The notes under the pieces were generated by a model that was given only the letters and a program-made list of their open reading frames with translations, had not been told where the DNA came from and did not search any database. The position numbers and the translations under genes are program-made. DNA of 64,000 nt from Conus ventricosus. Taxonomy: Eukaryota > Mollusca > Gastropoda > Neogastropoda > Conidae. The DNA is taken from assembly GCA_018398815.1 (NCBI GenBank), contig CM031604.1, forward strand, positions 51,857,362 to 51,921,361, written 5' to 3'. Each line of letters begins with the position of its first letter. Position 1 is the stretch's first letter. Shown here in pieces: positions 12,515-22,562 of the stretch.

Positions 12515-13652
12515 TTGATGGAACACAGTTCTGGGGCCCTTGTTTTTCTTAATTTATATAAATGACATAAGTAGAAATCTCTCTCCTGGAACTACTATAA
12601 GGCTTTTTGCAGATGGCAGCTTAGTATATAGAACAATCAGAAGCAAGAATGATACACGCATTCTACAAGAAGATCTAAACGCTTTACAGGAGTGGGAAAG
12701 AACTTGGAAAATGGAATTTCATCCCCAAAAGTGCCAAGTGTTGCGTATATGTAACAAACGCTCACCAATTAGATCAGATTATTCTATCCATAATACTATT
12801 CTTAAAGAAACTAATGCTGCAAAATATTTAGGCGTGATTATAGATAGTCGTCTCAAATGGAAAGAACATTACAACTTAGTATGTAAGAAAGCAAATAACA
12901 TCTTAGCTTTCTTATACAGGAATATCAATGACTGCCCCCAAAAGGTTAAAGACGACTGCTACAAAACACTGGTTAGACCAGTACTGGAATATGGTTGCTC
13001 AGTTTGGGATCCTTACCATCTAAAGGACATTGATAACCTCGAAAAGATTCAGAAGAGAGCAGCACGGTTCGTAACAGGGAACCACATCAGAGAAAAGGGG
13101 AATACTAGGAAGAACATGAGGAGATTAGAATGGAAACCCTTAGAAGACAGAAGAGCTTTTATCAAACTTAACATCTTCTTCAAAGGCAGAGCTAAAGTAA
13201 TTGATATTCCAATGGAACAACTAATATTGAATAAAAGTAGCACCAGGAGTGGCGGTCAATGTTATACCATACCTGCATCAAATATTGACAGCCACTTACA
13301 TTCTTTTTATCCCAGTTCTGTACGGCTGTGGAACTCACTGCCGGGTGCCATCAAGATTGCCACAAATGCAATCTCATTTAAAAAACAAATTGATTCGACA
13401 GTTTTGAGATCTGCATATTGACGATTTTCTATTTTTACTTCCCAGATATTTTACTACTACCTGGGCCTGAATTTGGCCATTGCTTTTAACTTCTTGAATA
13501 TCGAGTGCGACCCCTTGTTGCCAAATTTGCTCCAGGGGCCAACAGTCTGAGTCGCACTGTTTTATGTTATTTTATTTTACTTTTTAACATGCGCGCTGGT
13601 GACCTACTCGTTTTTGAGTGAACCAGTATTTTAGGAAGAAGAAGAAGAAGAA
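12515..13652 (+). mobile_element. CR1-type LINE copy, 5'-truncated, AGGAAGAAG tail
   Basis: A reverse-transcriptase C-terminal half followed by a 3' UTR that ends GAACCAGTATTTTAGGAAG and then AAG repeats. The same 3' end recurs at 61,720-61,808, which fixes this as the element's true 3' terminus. Confidence 0.85.
12540..13421 (+). pseudogene. Reverse transcriptase fragment, CR1-like
   Basis: An open frame of 293 codons begins inside the palm domain (FFLIYINDI) and runs through the thumb to a VRLWNSLPGAIK C-terminal motif. The catalytic box reads FADGS instead of the expected FADDS, so the second catalytic aspartate is lost and the copy is dead even apart from its truncation. It lies in the same orientation as the next CR1 copy at 14,700. 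Confidence 0.85.
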
Positions 13653-13989
13653 GACAGAAATCGCACTTTTCCTGTTTGACAGTGATCGAAAATCTGAGAA
13701 TGGTCACAATTACCCCTAAGATCAGTGTACCTCATACAGCACTTGAAGCATGCGGGAAGAGATGATCGCGGAGACCCAAATCCAGAACTTTCTTCTTTTT
13801 CAACAGTTCTTCCTTCAGTGTTGCAGCAGGGTTTGGAAGAAACGCAACTGTATTCACGGTTTCTCGGCATAATGTTTAAATCCGTCTATTGTCACTGTGT
13901 GACATGCATCTGTCAGATCTCAGTCCACGGATCTACAATATAAACTGAATTCGTTCCGTGGAGCGCCATTGAGTAACAGCGAGAGGAAG

Positions 13990-14192
13990 TGGGATTTCAA
14001 AGCTGGGACATTGCCGAGAGAGAGAGAGTGTGTAAGCAGAGACGTAGAGGAGAAGTTGCTTTTAAAAGTGTAAATTTTTAACTGTTCTACCTTCTTGTCA
14101 GGCAGCTTATTCCACAATCTGGCAGTGAATGTGTAAAACGTATGTGAGAAAGTGTTCCTGATCAAAGTTAAAAAAAACTTTATTGCATGCAC
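13990..14192 (-). pseudogene. LINE reverse transcriptase C-terminal scrap
   Basis: A short minus-strand frame has FTARLWNKLPDKKVEQL, resembling the motif at the end of CR1/Jockey-type ORFs (compare WNSLPGAIK at about 13,330). No other part of the element is recognisable. Sequence to 14,690 holds nothing else I can support. Confidence 0.5.
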
Positions 14193-14699
14193 ACTGCAAT
14201 ATGTTTGTTGTTAATTTAAAAATCTTCTAGGCATGTCAATCAAGTTTTGTTCTCTGTGGGAGAATTACATTCTTTTAAGCCCTTTTCTCCTTTGACAGAA
14301 TCCATGTTTAAGTGTTGTCTGAGGATTTGTTGATGCTGAAATTATAATTACTGGAACCAAATTTTTTAACTTTGCGTGTATGTTTTCTTACCTTGCAGTA
14401 CTTGATGATGGTGGGTTCCATGTATACTACATATATTCCATAATATTGGTGTGCAGATTACATTTCATGACATTTCTGGATTAATGCAGTAAGCACCAAA
14501 AACAACTCTAAACATAATTATCAGTTTACAAGTGTTTTGCAATGATGACATCAAAATGTTTACATAAGTTTTGCATTTCGAGGCTCCCTAGTTATGCATT
14601 TATACATATACAAAGCACTAAATTAATGAAGGAGATTGGACAACATTATGAAATACTAATTGCAAGCTGAATTTAAGAGATTTGATTGACAAGATTTAA

Positions 14700-16338
14700 A
14701 ACAAAAGAAAACAAAGCAAACAACACCCCAAAAATGCCCAGTTTAACCAGGCCTTCAGTAATGGCAAGACCTATACGGAGGAGGAATTCTACAGGAAGTG
14801 CTCTATGACACGTGAAGCCTCCCACTACCCAACAATTAGTGACATTACCATTTCCGAACAAGGAGTGAAAACCCTGCTAACCAACCTAAACCCTTGTCAG
14901 GGCCCGACAACATCCCACCACGTGTGCTGAAGGAACTGGCCGGAGAGATAGCCCCAGTCCTCACCATCATCTACGTAACCTCACTACGTCAGAGTACAGT
15001 GCCAATGGACTGGAGAGAAGCCATGGTGACGCCAGTCTTCAAGAAAGGGGAACACTATGAGCCCAGTAACTATAGGCCTGTTTCGCTGACCAGTGTCCCG
15101 TGTAAAGTGATGGAACACATTGTGGTGAGCCACCTGATGAAACACCTAGAGACAAACCAAATCCTGAGCCCTCACCAACACGCATTCTGCAAGCATCGCT
15201 CCTGCGAAACACAACTTCTCGAGTTTAGTGAACAAATGACGGAGACCATGGAAAGAGGCCTTCAAAGTGACGTGATCGTAATGGACTTCGAGAAGGCCTT
15301 TGACAAGGTCAATCACAGTCTTCTCTGTCATGAGCTGAGGCACTACGGGTCAGGGGCCAGTTGAACAAATGGCTTAGGAGTCTACTCCAAGACCGTCGTC
15401 AGACTGTGGTTGTGGATGGGACATCATCAGACTTCATCCAGGTGAAGTCTGGAGTACCGCAGGCCTCTGTCGTCGGGCCGTCCCTATTCCTCACATATAT
15501 TAATGACCTTCCTGAGAAGGTGGAATCAGACAGCCGCCTTTTTGCAGACGACACCCTTCTCCACAGAAGCATCAAGTCAGCTGAGGATCAGGGCATCCTA
15601 CAAGAGGACTTGCACCGACTGGAAGACTGGGAAAGCCAGTGGGACATGTCGTTCCACCCAAAGAAGTGCAATGTCCTCAACATGACGTGAAGCAGAACTT
15701 CAAGAGAGAGCTCCTATACTCTGCATGGCCACACACTGGAGACAGTCAGCCACGCGAAGTACCTTGGCGTGACGGTACAGAGCAACGGCAGCTGGGATAC
15801 ACATATTGATGCAGTAGCTGCAAAGGCCAACCGCACGCTGGGATTCCTTCGCAGAAACCTGAAAATCGGCTCCACCTCCATTAAGGAAAGAGCTTATAAA
15901 TCCCTCGTCAGGCCCATCCTTGAGTACGCCTCCACTGTGTGGGACCCCCACCAAAAAAATGACATCAGCAAGCTCGAGGCAGTACAAAACAGAGCGGCGA
16001 GATTTGTCTTGAACAGACACAGGAACACCTCAAGTGTCGGAAGTATGTTGGAGCAATTAAAGTGGCCCAAACTACAACAACGAAGGAAAACAACTAGACT
16101 CGCCATGCTCTACAAGATCCGACACAACCTGGCCAAAGTTGAGATGAATAACCTCTTACCAATGAACAGAAGAGGGAGAGGCCACAACCAAGCATACAGA
16201 ACCCTATCATGCCGCACAGACTACCGGAAATATGCATTTCTGCCTCGTACCATCAGAGAATGGAACTCGCTCCCAGATGCCACAGTCACTGCTCCCTCCC
16301 TTGAGGCCTTTGTCTCAAGGGTGACCCGAACGTCCTAA
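14700..16338 (+). pseudogene. Reverse transcriptase, CR1-like, frame-broken
   Basis: The order of motifs is GPDNIPPRVLKEL, FKKGEHYEPSNYRPVSLTS, DFEKAFDKVNH, a stop/frameshift at about 15,361, GVPQASVVGPSLF, the catalytic box FADDT, a second stop at about 15,688, and then the thumb and C-terminus ending REWNSLPDATV. Upstream, an EEEFYRK stretch belongs to the linker after the endonuclease, which itself is missing. Two breaks make it non-functional although the catalytic aspartates remain. Confidence 0.85.
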
Positions 16339-16651
16339 CAGCCCAGCCCCACCATCAGCCAAAGTAAAGCAAGTGAGGGACTAGGGCTCTGCCGGTCGGG
16401 GCTTGACCCGGGGGCCGCTACGGTAGCCGGAAAGGCCTGGTCCTGATGCCTGAAACAGCTGATGGTTTCCCCCACTTCCATGAGCCGGCTATTCCCATAC
16501 ACCCCCAACACCCCATTACCCCCTCCCCACTTCCTCTTTTTTTTTTTTTTTTTTTTTCTTTCTTCATCCATCCTGCTGCGCTTCTCCTCACTATGGTGTC
16601 AGAATGGTCAGTGTGTTGACCGTGGACACCCAACAGGAAGAAGAAGAAGAA
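14700..16651 (+). mobile_element. CR1-type LINE copy, AAG-tailed
   Basis: Contains a broken reverse-transcriptase ORF (to 16,338), a GC-rich 3' UTR and a terminal ACAGGAAGAAGAAGAAG tail at about 16,630-16,651. Codon usage is clearly more GC-rich than in the copies at 8,645 and 12,540, so it is a different family with a similar tail. Confidence 0.82.
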
Positions 16652-16922
16652 AAATGGAGATGGGAGAATGGAATTGGAAGAGATGGGAATATGGACTTCA
16701 CACAATGACACCTGCATTTCCACTCTGAATTAAACAAATTTGCACACAAGTACCTATGTGAACAGATATTTATGTCAAACAACTTTATTCATAATTCATT
16801 GTAAACAAGTGGTGTTAGTTAACAAGTGGTGTTAGTTAAATATGAGAAGTGTATGTAGGCAGATGAACATGTACAGTATTACAAAACAGACTCTGACAGT
16901 TTTCTTTTGATTGATGTTTTAG
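16652..16922. other. Spacer before BTB gene
   Basis: No gene seen. A CAAGTGGTGTTAGTTAA unit is duplicated at about 16,806-16,838. A pyrimidine tract and AG at 16,921-16,922 could be the acceptor of the exon holding the start codon. Confidence 0.4.
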
Positions 16923-16997
16923 CTTGTCATGCTTTCTAAGCTTCTTTCACATTTTCAGCTCATACTACACCACAGCTTATTGATTCTCATCACCAAG

Positions 16998-17111
16998 ATG
17001 AGCCAAGCTCCCGCTTTGCCTCAATGGAGCCAGATGTGTCGACAGTTTATGACTAAGCTGCATGAAATCCAGCACGCTGGCTGTTTTTGTGACCTTACCT
17101 TTGAGCTGAAA
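16998..17111 (+). CDS. BTB-BACK-C2H2 gene, exon 1 (start codon)
   Basis: First coding exon of a ZBTB-type protein, a family of DNA-binding nuclear factors that dimerise through the BTB fold. The Met at 16,998 is chosen because it leads directly into the BTB start, with HAGCFCDLTFEL close to the usual CDVTLEV-type strand. The exon ends at AAA before a GTAGGT donor and its phase (0) fits the next exon. Coding exons are 16,998-17,111, 18,144-18,335, 18,685-18,846, 35,283-37,200, 38,070-38,237, 43,851-44,037, 45,008-46,070 and 49,240-49,548. I do not recognise a precise vertebrate orthologue. Confidence 0.85.
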
Positions 17112-17395
17112 GTAGGTTCATCTTTATTACATAAATTTTGTCACTTATATGTGTCTCTCTATTTATCTTTGTACCTGTCTCTATACCTTTCTGTCATTGC
17201 ACTACCAATCCAATTTTGACACAAGAAAAAAAAAAACAGAACTTGATGAATGTGAAAAAAGTGAGCATGAAGCAGATTTGGAGGATTAAAATAAACATGG
17301 GACATCTTTGTTTTCAAACACAATATAAATGATGGTAGAAAATTTGTTTCCTAAGCTATCAAGATTCATGGATTGCTCCATATCAGTGTTTTTCA

Positions 17396-17436
17396 CACAC
17401 ACACTCTCTTGCACATTCACAGTCACACGCACGCAT

Positions 17437-17474
<38 letters not shown>

Positions 17475-17491
17475 CACGCACGCACGCACGC

Positions 17492-17532
<41 letters not shown>

Positions 17533-17537
17533 TAAAC

Positions 17538-17612
<75 letters not shown>
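17396..17612. repeat. Intronic (CACG)n/(CA)n microsatellite
   Basis: ACGC-type units at 17,427-17,500 followed by long CA tracts to 17,612, inside the first intron of the BTB gene. Confidence 0.95.
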
Positions 17613-17613
<1 letters not shown>

Positions 17614-18143
17614 GTGCATACTCACTGAACACTATCAAGCAATACTCAAATGTTTTGCTAGAAAGAAAATGAATCGCAAATGATTCTTGAGATTCAAGGA
17701 AATTGACAACAAATGATTGTATTACGTTTTAATTCTTCTGTTCTGTGACAGACAGGCAGTCATTGAGTCAGTCAATACTTACTATAATAGTTTCTTATAT
17801 CATATTTATTTCACCAAGCAGTTGTGTCAAGATGACATGGGTCATATTTATGCAGCACAGAAGTACAGGTTTTTTTATGCTATGGTTTTTATAAAAATAT
17901 AGACTGATTAAAGAATAATTTTTCTTTAAAGTTGAAAACATTTAACCATTCTTATGATCACTATGAAGATTTTTATGATGCCTAAACAACCTTCATCATA
18001 TACCTGCATGTTGAAATAATGAAGTTCATATAATTTCAGATCATACTGAAAATGTTTCTGCCTCATACTTTCTGGCTCTTCTCCTCATACATACCCTGTA
18101 TGTGTATGTGTGTGTTTAATTTATTTCATTTTTTTTTAAACAG

Positions 18144-18335
18144 ACCCAGAAGTTCAGTGCTCACAAAGTGGTGATATCAGCCTGGAGCCCTCTGATTTAC
18201 AAATTGCTGGGCGATGGATACAGCGTACAGGAGACCATCCAAGTACAGTACGACAACACAGAGGTCTTTGGAAGCTTCCTTGCCTTCCTTTACTCCAGCA
18301 AGATGGACGAAGTGGCTGAGCACAACCTGGTTCAG
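18144..18335 (+). CDS. BTB-BACK-C2H2 gene, exon 2
   Basis: Sixty-four codons in phase 0 between a TTTTTTTTAAACAG acceptor and a CAG/GTAAAA donor. Encodes the core of the BTB domain: FSAHKVVISAWSPLIYKLL (the usual HK.VLAA.S..F helix region) and FLAFLYSSKMD (the F..L..FLYTG helix-strand region). The frame is intact. Confidence 0.9.
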
Positions 18336-18405
18336 GTAAAAACTTGGTATATTAATGTCTGTCGATATTTCCTGGTTGGTTGTGATGCAGCAACACATGT
18401 GAGAA

Positions 18406-18407
<2 letters not shown>

Positions 18408-18451
<44 letters not shown>

Positions 18452-18475
18452 ATGTGTGTGTGTGTGTGTGTGTGT
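18408..18475. repeat. Intronic (TG)n microsatellite
   Basis: TG tract in the second intron of the BTB gene, interrupted once by CA. Confidence 0.95.
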
Positions 18476-18684
18476 TGGAGTGAGGGAGAGTGGTCAGCAT
18501 ACCGAAATGGGTGATTTTAACTTTGTTGTCAAATTTTGAATGTGGAGAGGGGGAGGGGGGTAGGAGAGGGAAGTGTTAGTCGAGGTGGGATGGGATGGGA
18601 GTGACAGTGAGGATATGGAATGGTATGGAAGAACTGTGTTAAAAAGGCACTACTGTCACTTGATACTTCCTTTCAAATGTGCAG

Positions 18685-18846
18685 ATACTTCACCTTGCGA
18701 CCAGCCTGCAGGTGAATCACCTGAGACAGGTGTGCGAGGAGATGCTCAAGGAACAGCTGAACATCTCCAATATCATCTCCACTTTTCATCTGGCTCGGAA
18801 GTATCGTCTTCCTAACCTGGAGGAATATACAATGAACAATTTGCAG
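18685..18846 (+). CDS. BTB-BACK-C2H2 gene, exon 3
   Basis: Fifty-four codons in phase 0 between GTGCAG and CAG/GTGTGT. Encodes the end of BTB (LHLATSLQVNHLRQVCEEML, the L..A..LQ....C. helix) and the start of BACK (ISTFHLARKYRLPNLEEYT). The intron that follows contains the Polinton: 399 bp lie between this exon and the element's left end. Confidence 0.9.
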
Positions 18847-19245
18847 GTGTGTGCTAAAGTGAATGGTGCTGCATAAAAAAAAATGCATTCATGTTTCAGC
18901 AGTAACTAAAGAACGATGGCATATAAACCAATCTAGAAAATGAAAATTGAATGACTGCCATAGAAAACAAGCAACCTGTGTGAGTGTGTGAGAGAGAGAG
19001 GGAGACGAGAGAAAGAAAGAGAGAGTGAGTGTTGTACCGATACACTTGCAGCATTAGGATGCGTGATAGTAAGTATTATTATTTGTGGTTTCTTGTTCTA
19101 TTTCTTATTTAAAAAAAACAATTGATTAAGCAATTATTTTTTATTGTATTTTTTCTTTTATTCCAGTTTTTCATGCTTTGAGAGCTTGCATTGCACATGA
19201 CGTGCCACGCTGAATTTGAGGTGCCATGTTATATATAAACCTTAG
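18847..19245 (+). other. Left remnant of the Polinton-split intron
   Basis: 399 bp of intron with a GA-rich patch at 18,990-19,030 and T-runs. Bases ACCTTA at 19,239-19,244 resemble ACCTTG right after the element at 35,238-35,243, so they may be an imperfect 6-bp target duplication. Confidence 0.6.
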
Positions 19246-19500
19246 AGAATGTAAATATGTGAGTTCAAGCTCACCCATGTTATTTTGCACGAAAACCCCC
19301 CTTTTCACATCCAACTCACGTCCATCTCATGTCAATTTTAGCCAATTTAACACCTGTTTTACAAAAAAATTAACACGCAAAACCTCTAAAAATCGACGCA
19401 ATCGTTGTTTTAAAACGGGGCTTACGTGCTAGATAAGATTTGGTGATCGTGAACAAACATATTTACATTCTCTCCAAGGAAAATAAAAATTAAGGGTTTA
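19246..19500. repeat. Polinton left terminal inverted repeat
   Basis: About 255 bp, nearly identical to the reverse complement of 34,981-35,236. It begins AGAATGTAAATATGT and an exact inverted copy of those 15 bases lies at 19,457-19,471. The inner edge reaches the stop codon of the integrase gene at 19,498. Confidence 0.95.
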
Positions 19501-20459
19501 ACTCACTGTGTTTGGCGGGACAACTTGCAGCTCTTCACGAACAAAGGATCTTTTAGGGGCAGGCTTTTTAGCAGAAAGAGTTTCTCTTAAATAATACACG
19601 GGTGGGTCTGTTTTCATGATTCTTTCAACTTCATATACATCTATGCTCCATATAGGATCTGTGGCTCTAATTCTAACATCACTTCTGCCTCTCCAGGAGC
19701 ATACAAGTATCTCACTTTTAGTCCAAACGGCAAGAGTTTTTGAGTCCCCTGCGCATCTTCAGTAATGCTAATTTTTTTTAATTTGATTGCGTTTACTGGT
19801 TTCAACCCTGTTGCTTTAAATTCTTCATTGTTCATGGCACGTAAGACTGCTGGCAATCACCTAACCCATTCTGTGTTGCGTTCTCTGTACTTCGTAGTGT
19901 CCATAATTTCTCTGTGATATTGATAGGTAAACAGGCGTTCAGCTAGATTCTTATTAAAGTTTTCTACTAGGCTTGTGATCGATGGTTGCCTGGATTCCTC
20001 TCCTAACTGTAACATGATGTTTTAAAAACAGTTGGTTTACAGAACCTTTAAACTCTTTTCCATCATCAACTTGAACCATCCTAGGATACTTTAATGGACC
20101 TCGCATGTATATTTGTTGTAAAGCCACAGCCACAGCAGTTGAGCTTTTATCTGTTAAAGGTTCAGCGTCTTTGTATCTTGAAGCCATGTCAACAACTGTC
20201 AGAGCATACTTAAACTTTTTTCTTCTAACTTTGTCATGTGGAAGATACAGCAAGTCCATCTGGTGGGTGTCATTTGGAACTGAGTTAACAAATCTAGGCC
20301 TTATTATTCTTTTGGGGCAGGCAAGTATATTTGCCAAATTGGTTGTTTTGAAAGCCAGTCTTTCGCATCTGATTCAGACACTCTAGCGGCTTTACTTAGT
20401 TTTTCAATAGCGGCCTTTCCTTTCCAATACCCTTTAGGAGAATAATATATTTTGTTCAT
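19498..20459 (-). pseudogene. Polinton integrase (DDE, retrovirus-type), broken
   Basis: Would cut the element ends and join them to host DNA. The retroviral-type core is visible: VVDMASRYKDAEPL with the first catalytic Asp, QVDDGKEFKG with the second, and the downstream helix with the catalytic Glu (LVENFNKNLAERLF) in another frame near 19,960. A C-terminal VRYLYAPGEAE stretch follows and the frame ends REELQVVPPNTVS. Breaks: a frameshift near 19,998, a stop near 19,858 and another shift near 19,660-19,690. The start at 20,459 follows an AATTAAAAT tract. No zinc-binding N-terminal domain is evident. Confidence 0.88.
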
Positions 20460-20484
20460 ATTTTAATTGTATTTTAATTGTTTT

Positions 20485-20888
20485 TTAGATTGAATATGCG
20501 AGAAGAGAGATTGCTCCCATAGCGCCTATAATAAAGCCTATCTCTGCTATTTTCTGTTCCTCAGATGGTTCATAAAAGTCAGACAGTTCTGGCGGTGGCG
20601 ATGTTAGAAACTTCTTTCATGTCACTAAGTAATACTCATTCATTGCCTCATCAACGTCTGTAAATGTGTGCTCTGCATGGCCCTGTTCCTTAATTTTTTA
20701 TTAATAAAGTCTAAGTGAGCAATTCGTCTTTTCTCATAAGCGTCTCTTGCTTTAGCTAAATCTTCCATTGCCTTGTTATGCCGTTCTCTCTCTTCATCGG
20801 ACCGTAATTTACTAAACATATAATTGCTGCCAGAGAAGGCCAATGCATTAAACATAGCTCCTCCTACCATCATAACTACTCCTGCCAT
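20485..20888 (-). pseudogene. Small Polinton membrane protein, frameshifted
   Basis: Begins with a hydrophobic, glycine/alanine-rich segment (VVMMVGGAMFNALAF), then a charged helix (RSDEERERHNKAMEDLAKA). After a stop at 20,640 another frame gives SDFYEPSEEQK and a C-terminal membrane segment ending LLAYSI. From memory this layout (two terminal hydrophobic segments around a charged helix) recurs in Polinton-like elements of other invertebrates; function is not assigned. Start follows TATAAAAAG. Confidence 0.7.
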
Positions 20889-20892
20889 CTTT

Positions 20893-21150
20893 TTATAAAT
20901 TGATATTTTCTAGATTAATCTTTCTATGAACTAATATTTCTGGGATAATCCCCTGTGTAACAAGAAAGTCTTTTGACGCAATCCCTGCAGTAATTACAAC
21001 TATAACCTTAACAACATCCTCAATGTCTAACCTTCCTAGATCCGCCGGCTTCATTTTAAACATGTTTTTTGCTAACACGCTATAGCCTATACTAAGACCG
21101 CTAATTACAGCAGAGTGGTAAATCGTATTGATAATCTTTTTTTCACTCAT
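20893..21150 (-). CDS. Small Polinton membrane protein A (intact)
   Basis: An intact frame of 85 codons beginning right after a TTAATAAAAG tract. It has an N-terminal amphipathic/hydrophobic helix, a KPADLGRLDIEDVVK turn and a hydrophobic segment (VIVVITAGIASKDFLV). It ends 4 bp before the start of the next minus-strand gene. The layout recurs in the adjacent upstream gene (21,157-21,381), so the two are probably paralogues. No function is known to me; a membrane role is inference. Confidence 0.75.
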   Translation of the reverse strand: MSEKKIINTIYHSAVISGLSIGYSVLAKNMFKMKPADLGRLDIEDVVKVIVVITAGIASKDFLVTQGIIPEILVHRKINLENINL

Positions 21151-21156
21151 CTTTTA

Positions 21157-21381
21157 TTAACTAAAAAAATAATTAAAATAATCATAATACGAAAGGCTGT
21201 CTATGTGCTTTTTAATCAAATAATCTTTTGTTGTTAAAGCTAAAAAAGGTTGCAACTAGTTTTGGCAAATCTTCTATCTTTCCCATGTTGGGCGGTTTTA
21301 TTCCTAACAAGCATTTGCAAGGGTAGAATAAACTATAACACCAACAACAGGCGCTGCATAATTAACCAACGTTAAACTCAT
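21157..21381 (-). pseudogene. Small Polinton membrane protein B, frameshifted
   Basis: Too short and broken to show as one frame. Begins MSLTLVNYAAPVVGVIVY after a TTTAAAACC tract. A shift near 21,300 leads to a KPPNMGKIEDLPKLVA stretch, and another near 21,240 to TKDYLIKKH and a stop at 21,157, six bases before the start of gene A. KPPNMGKIEDLPKLV and TKDYLI mirror KPADLGRLDIEDVVK and SKDFLV of gene A, suggesting a tandem paralogue. Confidence 0.6.
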
Positions 21382-21422
21382 GGTTTTAAAAGTATTATAT
21401 TATTTTTTTATTGCTTTTTAAA

Positions 21423-21963
21423 ATGGATTGTGACGAACTATTAAAGTGTGAGGAGCAGGCAGACTACTCCGCAGACAACTGCCATAAAGAAAGATTATAC
21501 TCTCTGGCCGCGTGTGGAAAAACTAAACAGTATTTAGGCGTTGAACTAAGTATTGAACAGATTCAACAACTGCCTACATCAGACATTGAGAAGTACTCGC
21601 TAGGTACGAAGCACAGCTAGGGTCAAAAATGGTTAGATCGGTGGGACAGACAATGATTAGTTTATATGCTAAGTTAGTAAGATGACGCCGGTTGATTCAG
21701 AAGAAGATTTAAAATACGACTTATCACAAGATCCGGTTTTAAACAAGTCCCTAGAAACTCTTGCATGTGACATGTATTACAGATTTGGGACTATGTTATG
21801 CCCATTCATCATGGGATTAATTACTTTTAATCATATTAATTTTGATCATATTAAATTTAATTGCAATAAAAAAAATGAGCGAGAAGACGCCGCAGGACAA
21901 TCCGCAGGACCAGAATGTACCACAAGTGAATGTACCACAGGTGAATGTACCGCAAGTGAGTAA
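21423..21963 (+). pseudogene. Polinton small protein with one TM segment, frameshifted
   Basis: First plus-strand gene of the element; it diverges from the minus-strand cluster with 41 bp between starts. It starts after GCTTTTTAAA. The N-terminal part has several Cys and a helix (LSIEQIQQLP); the frame breaks near 21,602 and continues as SKMVRSVGQTMISLYAKL, then DMYYRFGTMLCPFIMGLITF, a probable membrane segment. The 3' end overlaps the start of the next gene in another frame. Function unknown. Confidence 0.6.
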
Positions 21964-22308
21964 TGTTACTAAGACTAAAAATCCTGGACGTGTTGAGGCG
22001 GGCGTAAACTGGCTGAATGGAACAAACTGAGAAAATCAAACCAATCCGCAAAACAAAAATTGTTAATAATAATACAACATTACCACCACCGCCAACAACA
22101 TCACAATTAACAACATCTCAATCACAACAAACAATAAGATGTATTATTATGTATTGGGTGCTGTTGTTGTGGGTGTGGGAGTTTTAGCATACAAATACTT
22201 AACACCATACTTAGCAGCAAAGCCGCAAGCCCCACAGTAAAAGAAGAAGAACCACCTTCTGCAAAAAAAGTGCAACCTCCCGCTGTAGATCCATTTTCTA
22301 TGGAATAG
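21875..22308 (+). pseudogene. Polinton Pro/Gln-rich single-TM protein, broken
   Basis: Starts after AATAAAAAAA. The N-terminus is hydrophilic with three repeats of a (P)QVNV unit, followed by NPGRVEAGVNWL; frames then break at about 22,010 and 22,060-22,130. A hydrophobic helix follows (YYYVLGAVVVGVGVLAYKYL) and the tail is proline/lysine-rich, ending VDPFSME. The arrangement (disordered N-terminus, one membrane helix, short tail) is clear; function is not. Confidence 0.6.
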
Positions 22309-22562
22309 TTTTTAAGAACTAGATAAAGTACAAGTTAAGAACTAGATAAGTACAAGTTTAAGTACAAGTTAAGTTAGTTACAGAAGTACTTTAAGTTAAG
22401 TGCAAGTAAATTACAAGTTAAGTGCAAAAAAATAAGTTCTTAAGTTAAGTTCTTGTTAGGTTCTTAAGTTAAGTTCTAGTTAGGTTCTTAAGTAAGTACT
22501 AGTTAGGTTATTAAATAAGTACTAGTTAGGTTCCTAAGTTAAGTATAGTTAAGTCAGTCAAG
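22309..22562. repeat. AAGTTAAGTWCWAGTTAGG-type degenerate repeat
   Basis: About 250 bp of variable short units such as AAGTACAAGTTAAG and AGTTAGGTTCTTAAGT lie exactly between the ends of the rightward small genes and the leftward polymerase gene. There is no coding capacity. A terminator or spacer role is possible but not shown. Confidence 0.85.

Noticed and set aside
19498..20459. LTR retrotransposon integrase
   Set aside because: No gag, protease, RT or LTRs nearby; the gene lies in a Polinton beside polymerase B and capsid genes.
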